A stretch of 64,000 nt of DNA from Clostridia bacterium. Its GTDB lineage: Bacteria > Bacillota > Clostridia > Oscillospirales > Acutalibacteraceae. Made by a program: the position numbers and the translations under genes. Of this stretch, positions 26,772 through 34,324 are shown piece by piece. The DNA lies in the NCBI GenBank assembly GCA_017543285.1, contig JAFYGK010000028.1:62001-126000 (forward strand), written 5' to 3'. Below the pieces are notes generated by a model. It was not told the DNA's origin and made no database searches. It saw only the letters and a program-made list of their open reading frames with translations. Each line of letters opens with the position of its first letter. The stretch's first letter is position 1.

Positions 26772-28346
26772 ATGGCTACAAAACCGGTAGTATTGGTTGT
26801 TATGGACGGAGTAGGTATCGGCGACGGAGGCGCCGGCGATGCGGTAAAGCTTGCCAACACCCCGACGCTTGACAGGCTTTTAAAGGAATGCCCCAATACC
26901 ATATTAAAGGCTCACGGCACCGCGGTCGGTCTTCCCAGCGACGACGATATGGGCAACAGCGAGGTAGGACACAACGCTCTCGGCTGCGGACAGGTTTACA
27001 GTCAGGGCGCTAAACTCGTTAACGAGAATATCGAAAACGGTAAAATGTATAACAGCAAAAGCTGGAAGGAAATCATAGGAAATGTCATCGACAACGGTTC
27101 CACGCTGCATTTTATCGGTCTTTTGTCGGACGGCAATGTTCATTCCAATATATCTCACCTCAAGACCATGATTGCCAAGGCCAAGGAATCAGGCGTCAGG
27201 ACCGTAAGGGTTCACGCGCTTCTCGATGGACGTGATGTTCCCGCGACCTCTGCTCTGGAATATGTCGACGATCTTGAAGAACTGATGGATTCTCTCAACG
27301 ACGGCTCTTTCAACGCTGCAATCGCTTCCGGCGGCGGAAGAATGAAGATCACGATGGACCGCTATCAGGCAAATTGGGGCATGGTTGAGCTTGGCTGGAA
27401 GACTCACGTTCTGGGCGAGGGCAGACAGTTTGACAGCGCTGCCGACGCCATCAATACATACCGCAAGGAAAACGAAGGCGTCATTGATCAGGATCTTCCT
27501 GCGTTCGTTATCGCAAAAGACGGCAAGCCTATCGGCACGATAGAGGATAACGACAGCGTCGTTCTCTATAACTTCCGCGGAGACCGCGCCATAGAGCTTT
27601 CAATGGCGTTTGACTATGCAGACTTTAACAAATTTGACAGGAAGCGTTATCCGAAGGTTGTATTTGCCGGTATGCTTCAGTATGACGGTGACTTAAAGCT
27701 GCCCGAGCGTTACCTTGTAAATCCTCCGGAAATAGAAAATACCCTTTCCGAGCTTCTCGTTAAAAACAATGTAAACCAGTACGCCGTTTCCGAAACACAG
27801 AAATACGGTCATGTTACATATTTCTGGAACGGCAACCGCAGCGGCAAATTCAGCGAGGAGCTGGAAACCTTCTGTGAGATACCGTCCGATAAGGTCAGCT
27901 TTGACGAGCGTCCTTGGATGAAGTGCGCCGAGGTTACCGATAAGGTAATTGAAGCCATCGAATCCCAGAAGTACGGATTTATACGCTGCAACTACCCGAA
28001 CGGCGATATGGTCGGCCACACCGGCAGCATCGAGGCGACAAGAATTGCGGTTGAGGGCGTCGATCTTTGTCTTGCAAGACTCCTCAAGACGGTCGATAAA
28101 TACGGAGTGACCCTTTTGATAACCGCCGACCACGGCAACTCAGACCAGATGTATGACAAGGCAAAGGACGGTTCCCTTTCCATCCGCACCGCCCATTCCC
28201 TCAATCCGGTTCCTTTTATAATCTACTCTGACGATAAATCCATTTCCGTCAAGGACGGCAAGTACGGTCTTGCCAATGTAGCCCCCACTATTGTAAAGCT
28301 GCTCGGAATAGAGAAGCCCGACTGCTGGGAAAAAAGCATTATCTGA
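26772..28346 (+). CDS. gpmI: 2,3-Bisphosphoglycerate-independent phosphoglycerate mutase
   Basis: Glycolytic enzyme that interconverts 3- and 2-phosphoglycerate with two metal ions. The 524-residue protein has VVMDGVGIGD at the start (metal Asp), the serine nucleophile in DDMGNSEVGHNALG, HALLDGRDVPATSAL, YNFRGDRAIELS and the C-terminal TADHGNSDQM metal motif. It has its own promoter and a bidirectional terminator, so it is probably monocistronic. Ribosome binding site CAGGAGGT lies about eight bases upstream of ATG 26772. Confidence 0.97.
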   Translation: MATKPVVLVVMDGVGIGDGGAGDAVKLANTPTLDRLLKECPNTILKAHGTAVGLPSDDDMGNSEVGHNALGCGQVYSQGAKLVNENIENGKMYNSKSWKEIIGNVIDNGSTLHFIGLLSDGNVHSNISHLKTMIAKAKESGVRTVRVHALLDGRDVPATSALEYVDDLEELMDSLNDGSFNAAIASGGGRMKITMDRYQANWGMVELGWKTHVLGEGRQFDSAADAINTYRKENEGVIDQDLPAFVIAKDGKPIGTIEDNDSVVLYNFRGDRAIELSMAFDYADFNKFDRKRYPKVVFAGMLQYDGDLKLPERYLVNPPEIENTLSELLVKNNVNQYAVSETQKYGHVTYFWNGNRSGKFSEELETFCEIPSDKVSFDERPWMKCAEVTDKVIEAIESQKYGFIRCNYPNGDMVGHTGSIEATRIAVEGVDLCLARLLKTVDKYGVTLLITADHGNSDQMYDKAKDGSLSIRTAHSLNPVPFIIYSDDKSISVKDGKYGLANVAPTIVKLLGIEKPDCWEKSII

Positions 28347-28360
28347 TTTAATATTCATCA

Positions 28361-28405
28361 AAAATGCCTCCTGTTCTGTTTGAACAGGAGGCTGATTTTA
28401 TTATT
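28361..28405. terminator. Bidirectional terminator between gpmI and mgtE
   Basis: GCCTCCTGTTC (28366-28376) and GAACAGGAGGC (28382-28392) form an 11-pair stem with a five-base loop. TGATTTTATTATT follows on the plus strand and ATTTTTGATG on the minus strand, so it can stop both convergent transcripts. Confidence 0.88.
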
Positions 28406-28470
28406 ATGATCTCTCTTTGAAACGCCAGAGAAAACGCGTCGGAAGTTACAATAATAAGCAGGGCTCGTTT

Positions 28471-29814
28471 TTATATATTCAGAATCTTTGTTGCAACAGT
28501 AAAATAAATAATTACCGAACAGCAGTCGACTATTGTCGTGATGAGCGGCGAAGCCATTATCGCCGGGTCGAGCTTGAGGCGTTTTGCGAGCATGGGCATT
28601 ATAACGCCAAGTGATTTTGCAATGCACACTGTGCAGAACATTGCAAGAGATGTCGCCAATGCAAGCGGAAGGTCCTGATACATAATCATTACCCTTGCCG
28701 TGTTTACCGCGGCAAGCGCGGCGCCGACGATCAACGCGATCCTGATTTCCTTGAACCAGGCCTTTAAAAAATCCCCGAGGCCAATATCGTCGATTGCCAT
28801 ACCTCTGATGATCATTGTGGATGCCTGCGATCCGCAGTTTCCTCCCGTATCCATCAGCATGGGCAAAAAAGCGATGAGAAGGGGATAGGCGGCAAAAGCA
28901 GTCTGATAATTAGTAATTATGAGACCGGTCAGCGTCGCGGAAACCATAAGAACAAGCAGCCAGAGTATTCTGTTTTTCGCATGGTGTAAAACGGTGGTTT
29001 TGAAGTAACTGTCCTCGATGGGGCTCATAGCAGCCATCTTAGCGAAGTCTTCCTCGTTTTCCTCCTGCATGACGTCCATAGCGTCGTCGACCGTGATTAT
29101 TCCGACCAGACGACCCTCTCTGTCAACAACAGGGAGCGCAAGAAAATCGTATTTATCGAAGATTTTAGCGACGTTTTCCTTGTCCTCCATGGTATCGACA
29201 TAAATAATGTTTGTTTCCATTATATCGCCGATCAGAGCGTTCGGGTCACTGAGAAGCAGAGTTCTGGCCGTAACGATTCCGATCAGGTGGCGCGCGTCGT
29301 CGGTTACATAGCAGGTATAGATGGTTTCCTTGTCTATCGCGTAGGCTCTGATCCTTTTGAAAGCCTGCTCAACAGTCATGTTTTTTCTCAGATCCACATA
29401 CTCTATGGTCATGATGGATCCGGCGCTGTCCTTGGGGTATTTTAAAACCTCATTGATAATCTGACGGGTCTGCGGGTCTGTATTTTTTAAAATCCTTCTT
29501 ACGACGTTTGCAGGCATTTCCTCGATGATATCAACGGTATCGTCGAGGAACAGCTCGTCGAGAACCTCGCGAAGCTCTTTATCACTGAATGCATGAATCA
29601 GTGATTCCTGAACATCCGGATCCATTTCGACAAAACAGTCGGCTGCAAGCTCCTTGGGCAGAATACGGAAGACCAAAGGAACGTATTCCTCGGGTATCTC
29701 CTCGACAAGGATCGCTATATCGGCCGGTTCCATTGTTGTCAGGATGTTGCGAAGATCGGATATTTTATGCTGCTGCAAAAGGTCAAGCATATCTGTGATT
29801 TGAGTCATTGGCAT
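28471..29814 (-). CDS. mgtE: Magnesium transporter MgtE
   Basis: Mg2+ channel with a cytoplasmic sensor. The 447-residue protein has an N-domain of helical repeats (about 15-125) and two CBS domains (about 130-255, with the closing DVMQEENEEDFAKMAAMSP plug helix). Five membrane helices follow, containing the pore segment PLLIAFLPMLMDTGGNCGSQASTMIIRG. ATG 29814 has AAGGAGG four bases upstream; the ATG two codons later (29808) has ten bases of spacing and is equally possible. It is preceded by a 490-base leader with an M-box riboswitch and a small open frame. Confidence 0.96.
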   Translation of the reverse strand: MPMTQITDMLDLLQQHKISDLRNILTTMEPADIAILVEEIPEEYVPLVFRILPKELAADCFVEMDPDVQESLIHAFSDKELREVLDELFLDDTVDIIEEMPANVVRRILKNTDPQTRQIINEVLKYPKDSAGSIMTIEYVDLRKNMTVEQAFKRIRAYAIDKETIYTCYVTDDARHLIGIVTARTLLLSDPNALIGDIMETNIIYVDTMEDKENVAKIFDKYDFLALPVVDREGRLVGIITVDDAMDVMQEENEEDFAKMAAMSPIEDSYFKTTVLHHAKNRILWLLVLMVSATLTGLIITNYQTAFAAYPLLIAFLPMLMDTGGNCGSQASTMIIRGMAIDDIGLGDFLKAWFKEIRIALIVGAALAAVNTARVMIMYQDLPLALATSLAMFCTVCIAKSLGVIMPMLAKRLKLDPAIMASPLITTIVDCCSVIIYFTVATKILNI

Positions 29815-29840
29815 CTGTCCTCCTTACCGATTTAATGCGT

Positions 29841-29857
29841 CCGCTTAAACTAAGCGG
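29841..29857 (-). promoter_or_regulatory. Small hairpin just upstream of the mgtE ribosome binding site
   Basis: CCGCTTA (29841-29847) and TAAGCGG (29851-29857) make a seven-pair stem with a three-base loop, about 15 bases upstream of AAGGAGG for mgtE. It could affect ribosome access; the role is inference. Confidence 0.4.
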
Positions 29858-29900
29858 TTACTCGGAAGTAATACACAAATGCGAAAAGCTGCAAAACCGC

Positions 29901-29976
29901 TGTCCGATACCGGTCTCCCGGAAAACAGGAGCGCAATTTTTATTGCATGCCGGGATCGGTGCAAAAACATCGGACA
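29901..29976 (-). promoter_or_regulatory. Nested RNA structure in the mgtE leader
   Basis: Four helices nest inside each other: TGTCCGAT/ATCGGACA (29901-29908 with 29969-29976), ACCG/CGGT (29909-29912 with 29957-29960), CCCGG/CCGGG (29917-29921 with 29950-29954) and GCAAT/ATTGC (29933-29937 with 29942-29946). In the mRNA, the 5' arms lie in the last dozen codons of the small open frame at 29940-30044 and the 3' arms lie after its stop. A translating ribosome would therefore break the structure. No T-run follows, so it is not a simple intrinsic terminator. Confidence 0.55.
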
Positions 29977-30044
29977 CAAACGGCTGCTGTTTTTGCGCTG
30001 CTTCGTCGCTTGTCGCCTGTGTCGTTACCGCCGGATGTATCCAT
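29940..30044 (-). CDS. Candidate 34-residue leader peptide of mgtE
   Basis: A short open frame between the M-box terminator and mgtE. ATG at 30042-30044 (complement) has the strong ribosome binding site GAGAGGTG six bases upstream, and the frame ends with TAA at 29940-29942, 125 bases before mgtE. The peptide begins MDTSGGNDTGDKRR and ends in a cysteine-rich segment VCVRCFCTDPGMQ. It matches no protein I know. The strong start site and the overlap of its 3' half with a nested RNA structure suggest a regulatory leader peptide; a chance frame is possible. Confidence 0.5.
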   Translation of the reverse strand: MDTSGGNDTGDKRRSSAKTAAVCVRCFCTDPGMQ

Positions 30045-30080
30045 TGTTTTCACCTCTCAATAAGATAATTTTTGGAAATT

Positions 30081-30106
30081 AAAAAATCCGCCGATATGCC
30101 GGCGGA
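30081..30106 (-). terminator. Riboswitch-controlled terminator of the mgtE leader
   Basis: On the minus strand TCCGCCG (30106-30100) and CGGCGGA (30093-30087) form a seven-pair stem with a six-base loop, followed by six T residues (30086-30081). It lies directly downstream of the M-box aptamer, the place of its expression platform. Confidence 0.9.
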
Positions 30107-30302
30107 AAACTGGGGTGCAACAATATAATTGCTATCCGTTCAAGCTTTAGCATCACAGGGCGATGAAATTGCGTTAAATCACACCTTGGTTTCGATATGA
30201 TCTGTTGACCTTCTCATAGTGTCTCCACTACTCCGCGGCAGCAACCCGTATCCCTGTGGTAGCCTTACCTACCGAGCATATCATTCAGAGAAAAAATCCT
30301 CT
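30107..30302 (-). promoter_or_regulatory. M-box (ykoK) magnesium riboswitch
   Basis: Read on the minus strand, the leader contains the conserved M-box segments in order: GGTAGGTAAGGCTACC, GGGATACGGGTTGCTGCCG, GGTCAACAGATCATATCGA, AAGGTGTGATTTAA and GTGATGCTAAAGC. These match the B. subtilis ykoK leader as I know it. The aptamer core spans about 30135-30285. High Mg2+ folds the aptamer and allows the terminator at 30081-30106; low Mg2+ permits read-through to mgtE. The regulatory logic is family knowledge, not tested here. Confidence 0.93.
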
Positions 30303-30308
30303 TGTATT

Positions 30309-30337
30309 ATTTTATTATATCAATAATCCGTTGTCAA
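30309..30337 (-). promoter_or_regulatory. Promoter of the mgtE leader
   Basis: On the minus strand a perfect TTGACA (30337-30332), 17-base spacer and TAAAAT (30314-30309). Transcription should start near 30302, just before the M-box. Confidence 0.85.
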
Positions 30338-30386
30338 CAATTTTTGCAATGTCCCTGCAAATATTATTTGCCATGGCAGGAGGATA

Positions 30387-30656
30387 TTATCTCAGAAGGA
30401 AATAGATCAGCAGCCCCTGCAGTATCATTATGGCCGGGATCCCGGCCATAAATTTTAGCTTTTTGGTTTTGTGGCGTATCGTCAGCATTGTAATAAGCAT
30501 TGCCGCCGAACCTCCCAGAACAGACAAAAGCAGCAGTGTGTTTTCCGGCACGCGGCGTTTATGCTTTTTTGCCCTGAGTTTGTCGGAAACGGTCACAACG
30601 ACCGATATTATGCTTATTATTGCCAGACAGGTTATAACGATATGTTCCGATTTCAT
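30387..30656 (-). CDS. DUF1294 small membrane protein
   Basis: The 89-residue protein has three hydrophobic helices and the DUF1294 signature: DKLRAKKHKRRVPENTLLL, then GGSAAMLITMLTIRHKTKK. The domain is common in Firmicutes (YsdA-like) and its function is unknown. ATG 30656 has only a poor ribosome binding site (AGAGG twelve bases upstream). It is divergent from the GHL10 gene, with 50 bases between them, and its stop is 50 bases before the mgtE promoter. Confidence 0.85.
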   Translation of the reverse strand: MKSEHIVITCLAIISIISVVVTVSDKLRAKKHKRRVPENTLLLLSVLGGSAAMLITMLTIRHKTKKLKFMAGIPAIMILQGLLIYFLLR

Positions 30657-30706
30657 ATTATCTTACTGCCTCTTTAAAATGAATAATTGCCGAAGGAGAT
30701 GGTCGA

Positions 30707-32017
30707 ATGAAGAAAATCGCAGCGATTATATTTATGATTATAACTCTTTTATGCTCCTGTGACAATAAAAACTATGCTTCATCCAAACTCGGATTTGACG
30801 GATATATTCCCGACGGAGAATATCCCGGATTATTAAGCAAGGAAAAACCCGGTTCAAAACAAATGAAAGAGCGAACATCGGAGATAATAAATTACGGTAT
30901 TGTCAAGGGAATATGGATCTCCTACGGCGATCTCAATCTGAAGGACATGAATGAAAAGACATACAAAAGATATGTTGATAAAATGATGAATAACATTTCC
31001 TCCTTCGGGTTGAATACCGTTTTCTTCCACACGCGGCCGTTTGGCGATTCCATGTATGAATCGGAGTATTTTCCGTCGTCGCATCTTATAACCGGAACTC
31101 AGGGGGAAAAGGCTGATTTTGATCCGCTTAAAATAGCTGCTGATTCTGCGCATAAATACAAGCTGTCCTTTCACGCATGGATTAATCCGATGCGGATAAT
31201 GCTCGACCTCGGCGGCAGCACCCTGCCCGAAAAGCTGTCTCGGGACAATCCGGCATATAAATGGCTGAACGACGGCATAAAGGAAAACGACAACTTTGTT
31301 CTTCAAAGCGGCAAAAGCCTTTATTACAATATCGGCTGCGATGAAGTCGTAGACCTGATAGCTGACGGAGTGGAGGAGTGCGCCGCAGAATACGGCGTAG
31401 ACGGCATTCATTTTGACGATTATTTTTATCCTGAAGATGATGAAAACTGCGACAAAGACACGTTTGAAAGGTACATCGTCGAAGGAGGCGTTCTCGATCT
31501 TAAGAGTTTCAGAAGGCAGAGGGTAAATATGCTTTTGCGAGAATGCCGCGGCAGAGTCAAGAAAACCGACACAAGACTGAAATTCGGCGTCAGTCCTTCG
31601 GGAAACATCGGATATAACTATGACAGTATTTGCGCCGATTGCGAAAGCTGGATAGAAGATCGGATCGTCGATTATATCATTCCGCAGATTTACTATGGTT
31701 TTGAAAATGAGACAAAGCCGTTCGGTAAAACTCTGCAATCATGGAAAGACATGACAAAAAGCAGCGATATTCCGCTCATTGTCGGGATCGCCGGATATAA
31801 AACCGGGGAAACTGACGAGTATGCTTTGAGCGGCAAAGAGGAATGGCTCTGTAACAGTGATATTCTGTCAAGGCAGGCGGACATCATTCTGCGGGACAAA
31901 AGCTGCTCCGGTCTGTGCATCTTTGACTATGACGCTCTGTTTGCAGAAACCGGCTCGGATATAAGAAAGAATGAAAGAAGCGGGCTTAAAAAGAAATTAT
32001 CGCAGATATGCGCGTAA
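30707..32017 (+). CDS. GHL10 (DUF187) family lipoprotein, putative glycoside hydrolase
   Basis: The 436-residue protein starts with a lipoprotein signal peptide, KKIAAIIFMIITLLCSC, with a plausible lipidated Cys at about 18. The mature part is a TIM-barrel of the GHL10/PF02638 type: GIWISYGDL, NTVFFHTRPFGDSMYESEYFP, LSFHAWINPMRIM, GVDGIHFDDYFYP and IIPQIYYGFEN. Related proteins are thought to act on cell-wall or other polysaccharides, but no activity is established for the subgroup. Ribosome binding site GGAGATGG precedes ATG 30707. Confidence 0.88.
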   Translation: MKKIAAIIFMIITLLCSCDNKNYASSKLGFDGYIPDGEYPGLLSKEKPGSKQMKERTSEIINYGIVKGIWISYGDLNLKDMNEKTYKRYVDKMMNNISSFGLNTVFFHTRPFGDSMYESEYFPSSHLITGTQGEKADFDPLKIAADSAHKYKLSFHAWINPMRIMLDLGGSTLPEKLSRDNPAYKWLNDGIKENDNFVLQSGKSLYYNIGCDEVVDLIADGVEECAAEYGVDGIHFDDYFYPEDDENCDKDTFERYIVEGGVLDLKSFRRQRVNMLLRECRGRVKKTDTRLKFGVSPSGNIGYNYDSICADCESWIEDRIVDYIIPQIYYGFENETKPFGKTLQSWKDMTKSSDIPLIVGIAGYKTGETDEYALSGKEEWLCNSDILSRQADIILRDKSCSGLCIFDYDALFAETGSDIRKNERSGLKKKLSQICA

Positions 32018-32166
32018 TTGTGCTTTTTGCTGTGTTTGTATTGCATTATCTTTACAATTAATTCACAAAGCAAAAGAATATATCATGTAAAATAATTATG
32101 ACATGAGCGCTATTATACAATTTCAGGTCGCCAAGGCTGCTTCGGACAAAAACAGAGGTCGAAAAA

Positions 32167-33054
32167 TTGTTTGGTTATATCAAACCGTTCAAGCCGGATC
32201 TTCGCTTTTGCGAATATGATATTTACAAGGCTTCATATTGTACGCTGTGCAAATATCTCGGAAAGAATTTCGGGATTATTTCAAGGCTCTTTTTAAATTA
32301 CGATTTTGCCTTTCTAGCTTTGGCTTGTCTTGCCGTCGGCGAGGATCAGCCCGAAATCACCGACGGGAGATGCGGCTGCAACCCTTTAAAAAAATGCAAA
32401 TACTGCTCCGGCAGGGAAGAGGTGTTCGATACCCTTTCGGGAGTTGTTGTTATTTCAGTTTACAACAATCTTACCGACGATATTGAAGATTTACCGAAAA
32501 TCAAAGCCCTTCCAAAGCTGCTGCTGAGGCTTCTTCTCAAGCGCGCATATAAAAAGGCGAAGAGTTTTTGCCCTCAGATCGACGATATAACACAAAGCCT
32601 TATGGAAAGCCAGCGTGAGATAGAAAGAAAAAAATGCGCATCAATCGACGAGGCGGCTCATCCGTCGTCGATTTATCTGAGCAGACTTGCCCAAAAGGTA
32701 TGTTCTCCTCAAATGGCTGACATCGGATATTATCTCGGAAGATGGATCTACCTTATCGACTGCGCCGATGATCTGCAAAAGGACATTAATACCGGCGAAT
32801 ACAATCCGCTTAAGCTGAGGTTCCTGCTCGACGGCAGAAATGCCGGCAGCATGGATGAAGCATATGATTATATCAGCGAGGCCATCTCCAGGACACAGGT
32901 AAAGTTATGCTATGAATTTGACGCGCTGAAATTCCGGCGTTACGACCAGATAATAGGAAATGTAATTTTTGAAGGGTTGGTCTTTGAGCAGAAAAGAGTG
33001 TTCAGAGAAATAGCAAAAAGAAGATTGAAATCCGGAAAGGATGTAAATAAATGA
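32167..33054 (+). CDS. DUF5685 family protein
   Basis: A 295-residue, mostly helical protein of unknown function common in Clostridia, starting MFGYIKPFKPDLRFCEYDIYK-(ASYCTLC). Cysteines cluster at 15, 25, 28 and at 69-80 (CGCNPLKKCKYC). Two acidic helical motifs stand out: TDDIED (about 103-108) and IDCADDLQKD (about 197-206) followed by GEYNP. Spaced Asp motifs like these resemble metal-binding helices of isoprenyl-synthase-fold enzymes, but this is only resemblance. Start TTG 32167 follows GAGGT; its stop overlaps the next start by four bases. Confidence 0.82.
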   Translation: MFGYIKPFKPDLRFCEYDIYKASYCTLCKYLGKNFGIISRLFLNYDFAFLALACLAVGEDQPEITDGRCGCNPLKKCKYCSGREEVFDTLSGVVVISVYNNLTDDIEDLPKIKALPKLLLRLLLKRAYKKAKSFCPQIDDITQSLMESQREIERKKCASIDEAAHPSSIYLSRLAQKVCSPQMADIGYYLGRWIYLIDCADDLQKDINTGEYNPLKLRFLLDGRNAGSMDEAYDYISEAISRTQVKLCYEFDALKFRRYDQIIGNVIFEGLVFEQKRVFREIAKRRLKSGKDVNK

Positions 33055-33680
33055 ACGATCCCTACAAAGTTTTAGGAGTACAGCGAAACGCTTCCGAGGA
33101 AGAAATCAAAAACGCGTACAGAAACCTTGCGCGCAGCATAAATGAAATGGACGGCGAGCGGGCCGCAGCTAAAATGCAGGAGCTGAACGAGGCCTACGAC
33201 AGAATAATAGAGGAAAAAAGGAGCCAGGGCTCAGGCTCAAGAACTGAAAGCTACAGCTACGGAAACACTTCCGGCGGCGGCTCAAATTATTATCGCACAT
33301 CAGGCAATTATACCGATATACGTTCTCTGCTTAATTCCAACCGTCTCAGCGAAGCCGAACAGCTTCTTGACGGTATACCCAACTCAAGCCGCGACGCCGA
33401 ATGGTATTATCTCAAGGGCTTGCTTCTGCAGAAAAAGGGCTGGCTTGAAGATTCCTATTCTCATTTTTCAACTGCCTGCCGAATGGATCCCAATAACACC
33501 GAGTACCGCAACGCGCTCAACAATATATCTGGTTATAACCGGAACGGATACGGCGGCTACAGAACCGGACCTGCTTATAATCAAAACAGGGGCTGCTCCG
33601 GCTGCGACGTATGCACCGGTCTTATGTGTGCCGACTGCTGCTGCGAATGTATGGGCGGAGACCTCATAAGATGCTGCTGA
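33051..33680 (+). CDS. J-domain-like/TPR protein lacking HPD, with Cys-rich tail
   Basis: The 209-residue protein opens with a J-domain-like helical fold (DPYKVLGVQRNASEEEIKNAYRNLA, later ELNEAYDRI). The loop that should carry HPD, essential for activating DnaK, reads SINEMDGERAA instead. A Gly/Ser/Tyr-rich linker (about 60-90) leads to a TPR-like pair of helices (about 95-160), another Gly/Tyr segment and a tail with ten Cys in CSGCDVCTGLMCADCCCECM, ending DLIRCC. It overlaps the DUF5685 stop (ATGA), so the two likely work together. It probably is not a functional DnaK co-chaperone. Confidence 0.85.
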   Translation: MNDPYKVLGVQRNASEEEIKNAYRNLARSINEMDGERAAAKMQELNEAYDRIIEEKRSQGSGSRTESYSYGNTSGGGSNYYRTSGNYTDIRSLLNSNRLSEAEQLLDGIPNSSRDAEWYYLKGLLLQKKGWLEDSYSHFSTACRMDPNNTEYRNALNNISGYNRNGYGGYRTGPAYNQNRGCSGCDVCTGLMCADCCCECMGGDLIRCC

Positions 33681-33717
33681 TCGTGATTGATGATTTTGCT
33701 TATACCGAGGCTATAAA

Positions 33718-34263
33718 ATGAACAACCGTATGAAAAGCAACACATTCAAGATAACACTGGGCGGTATGATTACCGCTCTTTCTGTTTTGTTTATGTTCAT
33801 GACCGGTCTTTTCCCGTTTGCCACCTTTGCACTGCCCGGTATAGCGGGCGCGCTGCTGATCATGGCAGTAGTGGAAATGGGCAAGGGCTGGGCAGCGCTC
33901 ATCTATGCTGCGGTTTCGCTCTTATCGCTCTTTATCGCGCCCGACAAAGAATCGGCCGTAGTATATGTTCTTATCCTCGGCCACTACGCAATAACAAAGA
34001 GTCTGATCGAAAGAATAGACAAAAAGTGGATCAGGATTATATTGAAGCTCGCGGTTTTCAACATCACCGCCGGCATCTCGTATTTTATTGTGATAAAATT
34101 TATCGGGATCACCGAGGATCTGCCGTTTGGCAAGTGGTTTATCGCCGTTTTCTTTGCCGCCGCAAACATTGCTTTTATTGCTTATGATTACGCATTGACT
34201 CAGCTTGTCATACTTTATTTTCAGAAGATAAGACCGACGCTCAAAAAAATATTCAGATTTTAA
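33718..34263 (+). CDS. Unknown five- or six-helix membrane protein
   Basis: The 181-residue protein is almost entirely membrane-embedded, with helices at about 12-32, 36-55, 58-75, 80-100, 108-130 and 140-165. The compact small-helix pattern and GGMITALSVLFMFMTGLFPF start recall substrate-binding (S) components of ECF transporters or DUF2232-like proteins, but no defining motif is present, so I give no function. It begins 37 bases after the J-like gene and is probably in the same operon. The stop is followed by a strong terminator. Confidence 0.75.
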   Translation: MNNRMKSNTFKITLGGMITALSVLFMFMTGLFPFATFALPGIAGALLIMAVVEMGKGWAALIYAAVSLLSLFIAPDKESAVVYVLILGHYAITKSLIERIDKKWIRIILKLAVFNITAGISYFIVIKFIGITEDLPFGKWFIAVFFAAANIAFIAYDYALTQLVILYFQKIRPTLKKIFRF

Positions 34264-34279
34264 CCGTCCGCCAAAACAC

Positions 34280-34308
34280 AAAGCCGCTGCTGATTCAGCA
34301 GCGGCTTT
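34280..34308. terminator. Bidirectional terminator
   Basis: AAAGCCGCTGCTG (34280-34292) and CAGCAGCGGCTTT (34296-34308) make a 13-pair stem with a three-base loop, flanked by AT-rich sequence on both sides. It separates the plus-strand DUF5685 group from the minus-strand gat operon. Confidence 0.85.
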
Positions 34309-34324
34309 AATAATATGCGTTATA

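Noticed and set aside
29808-30082. Plus-strand open frames across the mgtE leader
   Set aside because: They run against the riboswitch transcript and lack ribosome binding sites; the conserved M-box fixes the transcribed strand as minus.
30854-31738. 294-codon minus-strand frame opposite the GHL10 gene
   Set aside because: The plus strand encodes a complete lipoprotein with family motifs; the antisense frame has none.
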